Of a stretch of 64,000 bases of DNA, positions 25,771 to 39,300 are shown piece by piece. The DNA lies in contig BGZK01000086.1 in assembly GCA_005406025.1 (NCBI GenBank), positions 1-64,000 of the forward strand, given 5' to 3'. Each line of letters starts with the position of its first letter. The stretch's first letter is position 1. This stretch comes from Eumeta japonica. Taxonomy: Eukaryota; Arthropoda; Insecta; Lepidoptera; Psychidae. The translations under genes and the position numbers were made by a program. The notes under the pieces are model-generated. The model saw only the letters and a program-made list of their open reading frames with translations. It had not been told where the DNA came from and did not search any database.

Positions 25771-25890
25771 CGGTGTGCTTCACAAACTCTCATTTGCAAT
25801 ACTTAACTGCTAAAAGCTAAACGCGTCAAAATACGATGTTTCCACTTTACAATTGACAATTACCTAAGGTAATCTTAGAGACACACAATG
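25771..25890 (-). repeat. Dispersed repeat, copy B (inverted)
   Basis: Plus-strand text CGGTGTGCTTCACAAACTC, CATTTGCAATACTTAACTGC, TAAACGCGTCAAAATAC and GGTAATCTTAGAGAC is the reverse complement of the words in copies at 15351-15470 and 44855-44973, with one insertion near the middle. Confidence 0.7.
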
Positions 25891-27204
25891 GCCTATAACC
25901 ATCCGTGTCGAACAGTCGTAACCTATAATACGTTCAGTGGTTTTTAACTGATGCCCGGACTATGAAATCGATTCGACATCGATACCTGCTCGTTCAAAAT
26001 ACTCGAACGTAAATATCGATTTGAAATGGTATCACTGTATATACAAAGAATCTATAGTCGTTAGATTAAAAATAATGACATAATGAATTGCGTTATGATT
26101 GTAAAAAACGAAAACGTAACAAAAAATGACTTGCTAAATAACTAGTTAATAGTAATTCGACATTGTATCAAAACTTTGATTGCGTCTCGGTCGTAGGAAT
26201 GCGGTTCGATCATTGTCATGCGAGTGTTGCTATCGGTTGATTAAAACCGTGTTTTGCGTTACGCCATCTGTCGTATTCGACGTCGGGTTTCATAACGTTT
26301 CTCTATTGAAAGTTTCGCCCGGGCAGCGGGCCGGGCGAAGGCGAAGAGAAGTCACCGTCGGTTGTCCGGCATTGCTGATGACGACGGAGGTGTGTATTTT
26401 TTTTTTTTGCTTTGACGTAACGTAGCAACGCGATAATAACAATTTAAGGGTTTTGTCGAAACATGGACTCCGAAGAGTTAGTAATTTTAAATTTGATACT
26501 AGAGCGGTGGCGGCCGCACGAACCGTCAGGTGTTTGTTTGTTACACGGTGTCACCCTCGTATACAAAAGTGGTTCGCTTCTGATCGAAAGGAAAGAAACT
26601 ACCCTTGAGGATTCAGTTAAAAAATTTATTACCATATAGTGGCTGGGGTTGTTCTGCTCGTGCTTAGCCCACTTAGAAGGTTCGAGGCCCTCCATCGGTA
26701 ATACGATTGTGGGAGGTTGTTCTCTGCGATGGGGTAAACGAAAATTGGACTCCGATGGTGTAATTGGTATTTTGGATTCGCTCTATTCGTAGCGCTTGTA
26801 TCGAGAAAGTAGTTGGAGGGTATGTGTTATTTGGAAATCGGTAAACTCGATGATGCCATTTGGTGAAGGTCAGAGGGGGCTGTACGATTTATTCGAAGCA
26901 GACAAGTCGCACGGGACAATCAAAAGAATCAGAGACGCGATCTTGGAGCTAACGAGCTGATTATCCGTTGTGAGACGTTCAGATAGAGAGATGGAATGGT
27001 GGCAACCTCGAAACCGATTTCATCATGCGAACAATGGCTATTGTCAATATTAAGGTGACGTTTAGGTATTAATTCTTGTATTATAAAAGTTTTCGATTTT
27101 CGACTATAAGTATATTCGATCATGGAATAAAGACGTGAAATAACAGCTTCCGCTGTTGCTTTTTCGTCCAGCTAGTAAAAGTTTCAGTGGTCTACTTCTT
27201 CCTT
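25891..27204. other. Mixed AT/CpG DNA, no gene supported
   Basis: Includes CpG-rich patches (26180-26400, 26500-26560). Open frames at 26180-26425 plus and 26444-26695 minus have no homology and no splice logic. Nothing supportable beyond possible regulatory DNA. Confidence 0.4.
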
Positions 27205-27312
27205 CATCGGATATTTTATTCCTTTCCAAAAGGCCGGCGACGCACCGGTAACCTTTGGGTTGCGAGTGTCCATGACCTGCACCCTAGTGGCTTACATACG
27301 CGTTTGCCTCTT
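27205..27312 (+). mobile_element. 3' tail fragment of a non-LTR retrotransposon
   Basis: CCTTTCCAAAAGGCCGGCGA, CGCACCGGTAACCTTTGGGT and GCGAGTGTCCATGACCTGCA appear in the order typical of lepidopteran CR1/Jockey-like LINE 3' ends; compare 1740-1930 and 59265-59370. No coding region survives. Confidence 0.6.
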
Positions 27313-29851
27313 GAAAATACTATGTAAAAAAGAAAATAATGGCGCAATATAAGATATACAGTAGTGTCGATAAATAAAAGTTTATTTTAAATTAAATATA
27401 GACGCGAAACGTGTATTACCACGAGCGTGCGACCTAAAGACGCGACATGTATTTCTTTACAGTGACGATGTTCACGCGGTGCAATAATCCCCGGCGCCGA
27501 ATTCACCCGATAAGGCGGTTCGTTCACCTGGCAACCTTATAAACATAATATTATTCTTAAACCGGCGGCCACCTGACCCATATACGTGTTTGTACGAGCT
27601 GTTTGCGCGCACGCTCTAAACGATAACGCCTCGCCGCGACCCGACGACGACGACGGCTCGTCTATCGGTCACGCCGCCGACGCCACCGGCGGGCGGTCGT
27701 GTTCTTACGGTGCGATTGCTGCGGTGCGTTATACGTTAATGCCTAATTGGCGGCATATCTGGTCAGGTTTCGCTTTGGAGTTGGATAGCGAAAGAGGTTT
27801 ATTTTCACAAAATATTTAAGAAAATATACCGTGTGTTGCATATTGTACTTACCTATGCTCGAAAAGTAACAGCCGTACCTGTTATTTGTTGTCGCATAGA
27901 AGCCAACATAAGCATACATTAAAATTGAAAGTGATTCAGTGTCAGCCTTAGATGTAATGTTCAAAATGTTTGAACTCTTGTTACTCGTCAGAGCTTAAGT
28001 CCGGTTAAGTACATAGACATTTATCTGTTTTTCTACAAGTGTATACTTTTAATAAGTCTTATGTAATGACTTAAGCTCGAAGTTTGCGAAGTCCTTCAAA
28101 GAGCTGTTGAATATCTACGCGCCTGTCTACGGCCACGGGTAATAATTGGCCACATGAATTGACCTGCATTAAATAATGTGCCGTTTGACGATGTTTGGTC
28201 GTTGTCTTGACTTCCATATTGTGTGTTGAGACCAAAAGACCTAGTGATGTAGGTTATTACATCCAAAAAGACGGAACCCTCACAGCTTGTGTCCAGATGA
28301 CACGGCTTGTGTCCCGTCGCTCGTCCGCCCTTCCGTTCGCTCATTTGTCCGCACGTCACGCTCTCATAATTTGTCTCTTATGTCATCGATTGTGGTAAAT
28401 CGCCTAATATGTGGAGCACCGTGGAATTTTGTAATTGGATTACCGACAAAAAAACGCTACATACCTTTTGAAAATAGTTAACGAAAAGCAAGATCAAATG
28501 TTAATTGAAACTTGCAAAGTTGAACAATCATTAAAATTGAACACAAAACGGCGAAAAATCACGTTTCTTATACGGAGACCCCGTTTGATTTTTAACTTTA
28601 TTTAACATCTGTACGTTAAGTATGAAAGGACGCACCGGTTAAAACTAGTTATCAGTTGTAATTAATTAATAATTTCATATTCGTTATGTCCTCAAAGGAC
28701 TACTGTGTTTTTCGGATATACTTTCGTCCTCTTTTCTCAATCCGTAAATCGTTTATGTCGTTAAATAGGATTAGTTATTTATCGTAAGTACACGCAGTAT
28801 TTAACATATTCATAATTTTATTTCTCTATTACTATAGTTCTTTGCGGTGTGTAATTACTTATTAACTTCCTTTGGTCAGATTTTTAAATATAATTTAAAT
28901 TGCTATTAGTATTATTTTTCCATTATTATATACATTTAGTAAACATATTTATTATTATGCGTAAACATTTTATTCAACCATACATGATTACGTTCATGTG
29001 ATTTGTGTCCATATCGAATTTTATCATTTGTAATCATTTTATAATTATGAAAGTAAAGGTCGACAAAAAAGGTTTTTTCGTATTTCATATACAGATTCAA
29101 TATTTTCTCAAATGGGTCTAAACTTTTTTGTGGTTAATCTTTAGCTCTTCAGCTATGTCGTAAAAACTAATGTACCGATCTACTCTATTTTTTTTTTTAA
29201 TGGCATCAACTTTATTCATAACGGGTCGAACTGAGCGAGGTTCATCTTTGACATTAAAATTACCGGAAACGCTTGAACCAGTTTTGTGCTACTCTTACCG
29301 ACACTGCATTAGGTCCATAAACGTCACAATTTTTTTTGCGCCTTGTGTCGCATTTTCCCTTTTATAATAAAACTAAAATGTATCGAATTTCAATGTTCAC
29401 TAAAGTGAGTGAATCTAATATTCACTTATTTTGGTGGACAGAAGAACAATAGAAAAATGGCGGGACATCATTTTTAATATTTATTTTCTTTTTTTAAATG
29501 CCATCTATTTCTTGGTATAAAAACTAGCCAGATACAAACAACACAACCGAAGAGATTTTACTGCAACTTTTATTTATAAAATACGAAAAAACCTTTTCCT
29601 CCGATTTAATATACAAACATAAAATAATGCTATGTTGTTCTAGTTTCTGGCAAAAAAATATTTTATATGTCAACGCTTCAAACAATATCGTCTAACCATG
29701 TATTTTTAAACCTTTTAATTACACTCTCGTCTAACAATTTTCTCATGATTCAATCGGGTACAGTCGTCAGCGTCAAGGACTTGATTGTTCTCAAGTTACC
29801 AAACATAATTTTATGTATCAAATTAACTTTTGTTTCGCACTCTTGTTTCAG
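27313..29851. other. 5' flank or leader intron of the innexin gene
   Basis: AT-rich with one CpG-rich island (about 27450-27730). No conserved frame. If the innexin transcript begins upstream, this is the end of its first intron, terminated by the acceptor TCTTGTTTCAG at 29841-29851. Confidence 0.4.
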
Positions 29852-30078
29852 AAGCGGCCACTCCTACGCAACGAAGTCTCAAGATTGCGTAAGGAACAAT
29901 CGACATTCCCGAGTTTTGCACGAAGAAATATAGCTATATCAATTAAGAACCAAGACTGATTTTTACTAGAAATAAGTTGACTAATTACTGACAGAACGTA
30001 ACGCACATTCCAAGCAAAAAGAAAAAAAGAATCTCGACTCGAATAATGTTCTAGAAAGTACATCAAGAAGAAGCCGAG
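29852..30078 (+). other. inx1: 5' UTR part of innexin exon (leader)
   Basis: The sequence before the start codon runs back to a textbook acceptor (pyrimidine-rich, TTTCAG at 29846-29851) with stops in all relevant frames, so it is read as untranslated leader of an exon that continues into the first coding segment. It holds one upstream ATG at 30046, a two-codon ORF (ATG TTC TAG, 30046-30054) that ends 24 bases before the main start. The acceptor implies at least one more noncoding exon upstream. Confidence 0.5.
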
Positions 30079-30327
30079 ATGTTTAAACTTCTGGGAGGTT
30101 TAAGCGTGTACTTCAAGTACCAGGACATAAAAATTGACAATGCGGTGTTCAGGCTCCATAACATTTTCACTACGGTCCTGCTGCTGATCTGCTCGATGAT
30201 CATCACGGCCACGCAGTACGTCGGCCAGCCCATACAATGCATAGTGCACGGCCTGCCCACGCACGTCATCAACACCTTCTGCTGGATCACGTCCACCTTC
30301 GCTATGCCCGACGCTTTCAAAAGAGAG
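30079..30327 (+). CDS. inx1: inx1 coding exon 1
   Basis: 83 codons: cytoplasmic N-terminus, TM1 and most of the first outer loop, including Cys54 and Cys68. Ends in phase 0 at GAG|GTGAGT. Richer in G and C at third positions than the flanking DNA, as expected for a constrained exon. Confidence 0.96.
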
Positions 30328-33300
30328 GTGAGTGCATTTGTAGTCTCGATTATTAAAAGCTTTCTTTTCCTATACTTTCATGTGTCTATCTGCCTTTTAT
30401 TATAATACTATTTCAAAACGTCTCGGCATTTGAAAGTTAAGATAATATATTACAATAGTATTAGAAGAAACCCCTAAATTAGCATCGTTTTCTTGTGCCG
30501 TGAGGACTCGGCGCAATAGTAAAATTTTATTTAATACACAAAACGCGATGCCCATACATTTTATTATAAGCGTCCGACATGTTAGTCTCTTTATTTGATG
30601 CACATTCACTCGAGTACTACGCTGCACAGGGTACAAATTGGTGTCAATGAACATGCATACATTTAAGCAGTGGTCAGCAAATTGAATGTGACGTACCAAA
30701 CATAAATACTGTTACATACTGTATTGAATTTTTTTTTTTTACCAATTTTGTTTTTTCCTTTTTATTTCTATTTATAGAATGGATTTCTTTTAGAATTCGA
30801 AATATTTCAAAACATTAATTTTAGGCAAAGTGTGAAATTAACTACTCTAATTTATTTCATCCGATTTTATTTCAGTATTTTTGTTTGACACATGATGACA
30901 CATGACGTGAAATAAATTGAATGCGTCACATTTAGGTTCTTTGACGCGTTCCCGAGATGGATTTGGAAAAAAGAATACATCCAGCAATATGCCCCATGCG
31001 GGGTGCACGTGTGCCGTCCAGGAAACATCGCGTGGCCTTGACACAATTCCAAGCACTGTCATTGTCTTTGGTCGATGATGTCTGCTGCTTTTTTGGATTG
31101 CCATTATTAATGAACGTAGGGGTAGTTGTTTCTCGATTTCTTTGTGCGCAAAAAATAAAGAAATCTGTGATAATATTAGAAAAAAATATTTAAATAAATA
31201 TTAATATGAGTTAATTTTGATTGCATTTCACGTACATTTGGGAACGATTCACCCACTATGTTTATCTGTATTGAAATAAAAAAAATCGTTTCGATGGTTA
31301 GTGACGAAGATTTGTGATGGAATGTAATAAAGACATTCGAGATTACAAAATATGAAGTAAAATACTAGGTGATCTATGTTTACTCGATTGAATCTATCAA
31401 TAAGATATGAGTACATCGTTGTTTCCTTACCAATGAATCTTCATAGGTTCTTTTTACATCGATAGTTTTTCGCACACATATACGAGACACATTTTTCCAT
31501 ATAAATTTTAAAACTACCGTCTCAGAAGTCGAAGTGTATGTAATCATTATCATATATATTAATACGCTAAGGTTAAGATGTTTGCCTCCCTTTTTAGAAA
31601 AAACCTCGCAATCACTCCACATAAGTTCTATATAATTTTTTAGGTAATTGCTTGCTCTTCCGGTATCAATGACTAAAAAAATGAATATTGCTTTTGTTTT
31701 TGTAAATTAATTAATTATGGAAATTATACATATGCTGCCATCTGACGACTTTAATTTGGAAAAAACGTCAACATGATTATCGGTCGGTAAATTTTTCGTT
31801 TAGATATTTCTTCGATCTGTCATCTGAGCTTCATAATATAATACAACAAAAAGACGTTGTAAGCAATGTGCAAAATTAGAAACAAATTGAATACCTGCAA
31901 TAAATTTTGATTCATTAAATAATCATTACAAAAACGATAAAATAAAATGCCTAGGCGTCGAACACTAGAAAATCAAATAGAAAGACGCCGAAGTAAGTCA
32001 AATTGTATCAGATGACTATATATATATATTGTTTATGGAGAAATTTTGTAGTAAAAAGGAAATAAAATTAATATTTACAGTAATTTTGTAAACTGAAAAT
32101 TATTATATACAATTTGTGCGAATTCTTCGCACAGGGTGTATAGACTGAAAATATTATAATATGTGCATATCTGGTATTTTTAGGGTTCCGAGCCAAAATG
32201 GCAAATAGGTAAAGTTTCCCCGAATAGTTTGGTTATGTCCGCCCGTCCGTCCGAAATCACAGGCATTTTATTCAAAAACTACAAGACGTATATTGATGAA
32301 ATTTATAGTGTAGGTGTGTTGTATAAGCCACTACTTAGTTTGGTGGTTAAACAACAAAAGTAAATATTATTAGGGGGACACTCCATACATGTAACAGAAG
32401 CTGAAAAAAAATTTTTAGCAAACATTAACATGTGACACGTATTTCGACAGTTCTTTTAAAAAAATTAATGTTTCTAAGTAATTTTTCTGATTACGTGAAT
32501 AATTTCGGAAACAATCGTCCCAAAAGTTGCAGAAATTCTGTTCTCCTCGATGTATTTTCTAAACCGTACGTCCAAAAAAGGTGAAAAAAAACAAAGTATC
32601 ACTTAATAAATACTTTCAAATAAAAATTATTTTGAACATAGTTGGATATACTGTTTTTGAGTTATTGCTGAAAACTGCGCTTTTCAACAAAAGGACGTAA
32701 GTGCCACGATGATACGCTCTTTTGCTGATACACTTTAGATTGCATTAGTTTAATAGTGATAGTCGACATATCTACTTGTTTTTCTAGTTATAGGTTATTA
32801 AAGTGCTTATAACTATTCTGTGCGGGAAACATGGAAAAATGGTAACAACGTATTTTTTTCATCTGTAGTGCATTTCTTTGTAATAGTGGCTTCGGAACCC
32901 TATAATGCATGTCGTATGTCGGACCATGCACTTGTCCAGTTTTTAATACTATTTCAGTACTTGTACATGCATGGCATTCGGTTAAATGTCAAAGCTGTAA
33001 AAATATGTTATACGATGGTGCTTTACGTAGTGCAATTTGCATCCATGCAGTTAGGTCTTGTAGATAACAGACGAATAATGTTACAAAGGTATTTGCTCTT
33101 TTAAGCATCGGTGGATGTTGATTTTTCTTACCTCCTTTTTTCTAAATCATCGACTAATCAAATAGAGAGAGACATTTCTCACTTCCTGGGTAACTACGCA
33201 AATATTTTGTCATAAATTGAGCAGTTTCTCAGTTTATGACAAAATGTTTGCTTTAAAATTTTTATATTTTAGACTTAATATAGCTTAAAAGTTTTAAAGT

Positions 33301-36300
33301 AGACAATTATACGAAAATAAGAATACATAAAACGAAGTCGAACGGCGCATAGCTATGAGGCGAAAGTTTAGATTCTTACATAAATTGTTGGTAACTTCTT
33401 CTTCCAGTAGAAGAAGATTAAACTGAATACCCGGACCTTCCAGTGTTATCTACTAACACTATTGGATCTATAAGATAAATGTAACACCCAAATTGGCTAC
33501 ATGCTATTGTGGTGGATAGGAGTGTTGTAAAATCAAGAAATATCTATGTAATCAGAATGAAATTAACAAAGACAGAAAATAAAATTACCGGACATTCGAT
33601 ATTACATAAATCTATTTTAATCTGTTATGACAATAGGCAGGACACCTGATGCGATGACGGGATACGTAACATATGGTACTTATAATATTACTAGTTTTTA
33701 CCCGCGGATCCACTCACGTCGATTAAATGATGAATTTTTTTGATAGGATATGCGTAAAATTCGTTTTAGTGGGCGTCTATGTCCCGAAAAAAGTAACTAT
33801 GCCAAATTTCAAGTCAATCGGATCTGTACTTTCGAAGATCTCGTGACGAGTCAGTCAGTGGCATTTTGCTTATATATGTATTATAATATTATAAATGTCA
33901 AAATATGTTTGTTTGGTTATTCGTTACACGCTAAGAGATGAACGGATCGTAATCAAATTTCGTATGGAGGTAGATTTTGTTCTCGAATAGGACATAGATT
34001 ATGTAAAAGGCAATATATAAATTCCAGTAAAATTTGAAATTTGTTATCACTAATGTTGTTGATCAAAGGAGTATCGAGATCGGTGTCGGGACCGCTATTG
34101 AAATTGAGAGTGGGCCCGTCCCCACGGCCGAGCCCGGGTTGAGCGAAGTCGGTCGATGTAACAAATGAAGAGATTATTCCTTTGTTCACGCGAGCGAAAC
34201 TGCGGACTTGTTTGAATCTGAGAAAAAAAATGCAAAATCTCACATATAACAGATGCATCGACTTAAGAATTGTGGGGAAACAAAGTAATTAGAAAAGAAA
34301 ACAACGTGACCTTAATTTAGGGCTTCTGACGGGTCGCTTAATTCGTCGAACGCGGGCGGGTACCAAAGTCCGCGGCGAGATGTCGCCGCGCGCACGCCGG
34401 CCGCAATCACGTCAACGGGCCCACCGCCCATTTCCTCCGAGATGCGAGTGACCTCCGGATGGCTCCGTGCTGTGAGTGCGCGACCGTCTCAAGTTGTGGT
34501 TTTGACTCGCTTCGTATACGACTTAATGCCGACTTCCGGCTTCGACCGCCGTCAATGTCTAGCACGATCGCCGTCGACGTTTACGAAAATGGTATTAGGG
34601 CATGTTTTGTATCATTATCCCGTGCGGGGATGTCGTACAAATAAATATGTTCCCTCAGATAGGAATCGAATGCCGTGACTTGGAAACGAATTTTTTGCCG
34701 GTCGTAAAGTAGTTGTGTTGTCACGTTGGCTGATTGTTGCCTCTAGCCTTTCTATGAGCTTTCTAACAAAAAGTGCAGGCTTTCGTTCCTTTGAAAAATT
34801 GAAGTTCTACCAGGGTCAAGTAAATCTACGTGCGTTTATTTCATTAGTTCACCAAAGAATACTTTTCAATTACAAATACAACAGGATGTAGACGTAGCGT
34901 TATGCAGTATCGCTTTTAGCACGTTTTATGAAAACAAACGTGCCAGACCCCACGCAGCACCCATGAACGGACTCGGCCGGACGCGCACGCGCATGCACGT
35001 AGGTACCCTGTAATTCTCCGTAACTGCGCCGCCACGTGATTCTCGGAACGGACTCGCTGCGAATTCACCGATTTCTCGGAAATCTTTTTTTTTCTTTGTT
35101 TGTTGTTTTCGTGAGCTTTCTTTTTATGTTCTTTAGAAAGCGGAGAATACATAATTTTGATATCTGCTCGGGTAGTTAATAGTATGGTTGTTGATGACGG
35201 GCAGTGCACGAACTGTCGTGCAGTGCTTAGACTGCGGAATAATTTGTTTTAGAGACGATAAATAAAGATATTCGGTGCGTTATCCCCTGAAAAGAGAGAA
35301 AACGAGCAATCAAACCTATGAAATAAAATTATCATCAATTTGAATTCAATCAAAGATATACGACGATATGAGATGTTTAATGGAAAAGGGGGGGTGATCG
35401 ACATTGCGGACATGTTGAATAACGATGATAACAAGAGGAAAATATAAGTATACGTACTTAAAACTTTCGAAATAAAAAAATAAAATGTATGTGTTGGAAA
35501 GGTCGGCAAGGTTCGCCCTAGAAAATCCTATGCAGGCCACATTCGTGGCATATTAAAAAAGGCCAAATTTTAACCACCCGAAACCGACTAGCTTGCATGA
35601 AAAGATTAATGTATTTCAGTGAGGCAAGAGAGACATGCAAAGATCGTACCACTTGGAAATAGTAGACTTTGCCTATCCTTCTGGGAAGTAGACGTGAGTT
35701 TATATTGTATCATTAATTGTTACTACATAAAGATTAATTTTACGCTTAAAACGGAATTTTCAAAACTACTGAATAGTGATGTCACCGTTTATTCTAAATC
35801 CCTCCGCCCACTCGCCAGCGGACTCAATAGCGGCAAGCGACAGAACTGTATTCATTTGCCTTATTTCGTAAAATAAGAACTTAACTTATTTTAAATCGTT
35901 TCAAATGTATCCTACACAGAGAAAAAAATAATGAAATACATTAGTAATTACTAAAATGTGAGTAATTCCCACGACAACAAAAGTTTTGTAAAAACCGTAA
36001 GTCCGGTTTAGTAATTCCTTTTACTAATTTTTTAGTAGTGAGTTTTGTAATCGCCAAAACGATGACGTCACGAATATTTTTTAATTTTAAGTATATAGTT
36101 AATAACATTGAGTACTGACTTTTGTATTTTCTAGTATACATTTGTAACACTTAATTAGATATTTTGTAATTCCAAGTATTTAGTCAGTAGTTGACTAGGT
36201 ACTGCGGTTTTTAATTTCTAGTATGCATTTGAAACGATTAATACGATGTTTTGTAATTTCTGATATAGTGTTACTAATATTAGATATTACATTTTGTAAT

Positions 36301-39300
36301 GCCAACTGCTTAATTACTAGTAATCAATATTACATGTTGCAATTTTTCATATATAGTTGTAATACCTTATACCAAGCTTTATATTTCGTGTTAAGTAATC
36401 ATTAGTATTAAAAGCTATTTCATAAATAGGAACTATAAGAAAATGGAATTGTTATAATAAACTACACTCATCTTGCAACTGTTAGTAAAAAATAATAGCA
36501 AACCATTACATTAATCTGAAATATAAAGCTTGATATTAAGTATTAGGTCAAAATGTAATATTGAATACTAGTAATTATATAGTAGGCATTACAAAATGTA
36601 ATATATTTTTTAATATTGATCACAATACTCTTGCTGCAACTGAAAAATATGAACTGTTTCTAGGATGGTGAATTAAAATAAGTACACAATAAAATAAAGT
36701 ACTAAGGTTTAACTGTTTTATTTACCTTCACTTTAATCAACAGAAAATCCTATTATTACACCGAGCAATACGATTTATAAAAGTTTAATCTGCTCTGTAT
36801 TTTAATCAATAAACATTGATTTATGAAACCTATTTACAATAACAATACTAACCTAACAAGAATAAGTACAGTATCTCGGTACATACTTGTAAATACAATT
36901 ACAGGAATATTAGTATTATGAGAAAACTGCGCGCGAAGGGCATAGACGGGGCTATTACTTCTATGATCGCTCCTAGGTATTTAAGGGTATACATACACAA
37001 AAAATAAACCAGTTTAGAGAATTATAATACACACAATTACACACCTTTTGGTCATGTCTGTCAGAAATGAACTGAGTTTGCGCCACGAGATAACTCGATA
37101 TTTAAGAAATACGAATATTAATCATTCATAATAATTTTGTGTAAGTTGAAAAGAAACATTACTAATTTTTACATATACATCTTTTGAAATTACAAAACTC
37201 ACTGATCATTACTAACCGGCGCACTGAACAATTAGAAAAGTCATTAGAAATAGGAATTAGTAATATGTTTTGCTGACATTACAAAAACGTTTTTGTTTTT
37301 TAAATTTCTTATAGTAGTCATATAAACTGTTAAATATTAATGACTATGATTTGTAGGAATTAAACCAGCGGCAAACACTTGGCATTAAATATCTTTTCTT
37401 GGTACTACAAATACGAATACTGATTTTCGATAACTTAGTACATTATACTACATACCACATTGTAAATAACTTGTTCCACTAATTCCTGCTATTACTAAAA
37501 CGGTTTTGTTGTTATTACATTTCGATATTACTCAATTGTGTAATAATTAAATGCAGTGGATATTTCCAAATAAACTTTAGTTTTTAAAACATAAACTTAC
37601 TGATAACGGTAATTACAAAATCATATTTTAATTTTTTGCAAAAAAAAAAAAATCTCTTAGTGTAGCCGCGTACGGCGGCGGAGTTTACCTATCTAGAATG
37701 TGTAAATTGTATTTCATACAATTGACTAATAATAATATTGTATATAAGTAACTTATGTGCTACATAATTTAGATTGTGGTACGGAACCCGGTACGATTCG
37801 TTGCTAGCTAATTCGTACCCGTCCGTTACTCCACGTTTCTGGGGCAAAAAAAGTCTGTCTAGATGTAGACGTTGCGAGTTCTTGGCGCGCACTCGATAAT
37901 TTTAGGTGTGACTAGCTACCTCTGTACGTGGTCGGTGTTGCGTCGCGTCTTTGTCTGAAATTCGGGTCGGCCGATGACTGGTCTACGGAGATAAAGCTAT
38001 TTACGGAGTGCTAACTAATGAAAATGACGTGTCAACCGGAGAGAATACTCTACGCGTTAGGTTGGGGTTTTCATTTTTAATCTAATTCAAATTATTAAAT
38101 TTATCTTTTTTTTTGAACCTAACAAATAATAACAGTTAATTCGGACTATAATTAAGCGTTATGCACCCGTTAGTCCGTTGCACTACGTCGCGTATTGCCA
38201 AAGCTACTCGACAGGTCGGTCCTGCACCTGCACGGCCGGCTGGCTTACGCGTGCATTCACGAAATTGGCCCGCTGTCATTTTCTTTAATTTCTCTAATTC
38301 ACATAGTAATTTTAGTCAAGTTACTTTTAGAGTTGTCAAAGGTATTTGCATTTTATTTTCGATGAGCGGTATCGGTTAATTTCCTCTAAATGATAACGAT
38401 CATATTCCAGCGTCTCGCTCCTGAACTCTTCAGCATTAGACGACCTTAAATTCTTCCCGAGTCTGTGTCACCTCACCGGCAACATTGTAGTTTTCTGAAG
38501 AACAGATCACCGTATTATCTCATAAAATATTATTAATAGCCTCGAATGTGGCAATGTAAATAAATATGATGTCACACGATGCAACCGTACAGTTCAAAGT
38601 CTTGCGGTTCGGAAGCAAAATGCCGCTTTATTTGAATCGTTCCAACAAGTGACGCATATTACATTTGAACAACATTTTGTTTAATGTCTTCGCGATTGTT
38701 TACACGTTAACATTTAATCAGCGCGATAATAAGTATGAAACCATCGCACTGTGTACGGACCACCGCGACATCCGCCTGTCGAGCGACTGCTCGTGTCCGT
38801 CGAGGGTACGGGCCAATAGCGGCAGGTGGTGTTAATTCGCGCGGGTATACTTAAATTATGCGTGTTTCTTTGTTTATTTTTGTCGAAGTACAGGTGCGGA
38901 AAATGCCGCCATGACCATGTCGGCAAGATGTTTTAAATATACCATTAATCGGTTGAAAAGATCTTCTTTCGTCATTGTCTATTACTGAACAAATAATCGA
39001 TAATTTATCGATTTTTTTTATAAAGAAGATCGTCAGTGGTTTATAGGTTATGATGAGGCCTGTCGTGTGGTCTATTCGTTTCATTTTTTACTAGCGACTG
39101 TGAAGCATTATGTAAACCTTGGTAGAATATTTTTATATTGATACAAGTATTAGATTGGGTCACGAGCAGTTTCTACTGTTTGCGATGAAGCAGAGAAAGT
39201 AAAGAAAAATTAACGGTACATAACGACGCCAAATTAACGAGTCGGGGCTTTAAGTAGCGTTATTACGACGAATTCACTTTTTTATCAGAAATTTCCCCAC

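Noticed and set aside
26504..26517. GCGGTGGCGGCCGC, a 14-base match to a cloning-vector polylinker
   Set aside because: Flanking bases do not continue the polylinker on either side, and the region is generally CpG-rich; most likely coincidence, not vector contamination.
30079..30405. Reading the first innexin exon as a 108-residue single-exon protein
   Set aside because: The frame past 30327 continues into intron sequence after a GTGAGT donor; innexin homology stops exactly there and resumes at 40113.
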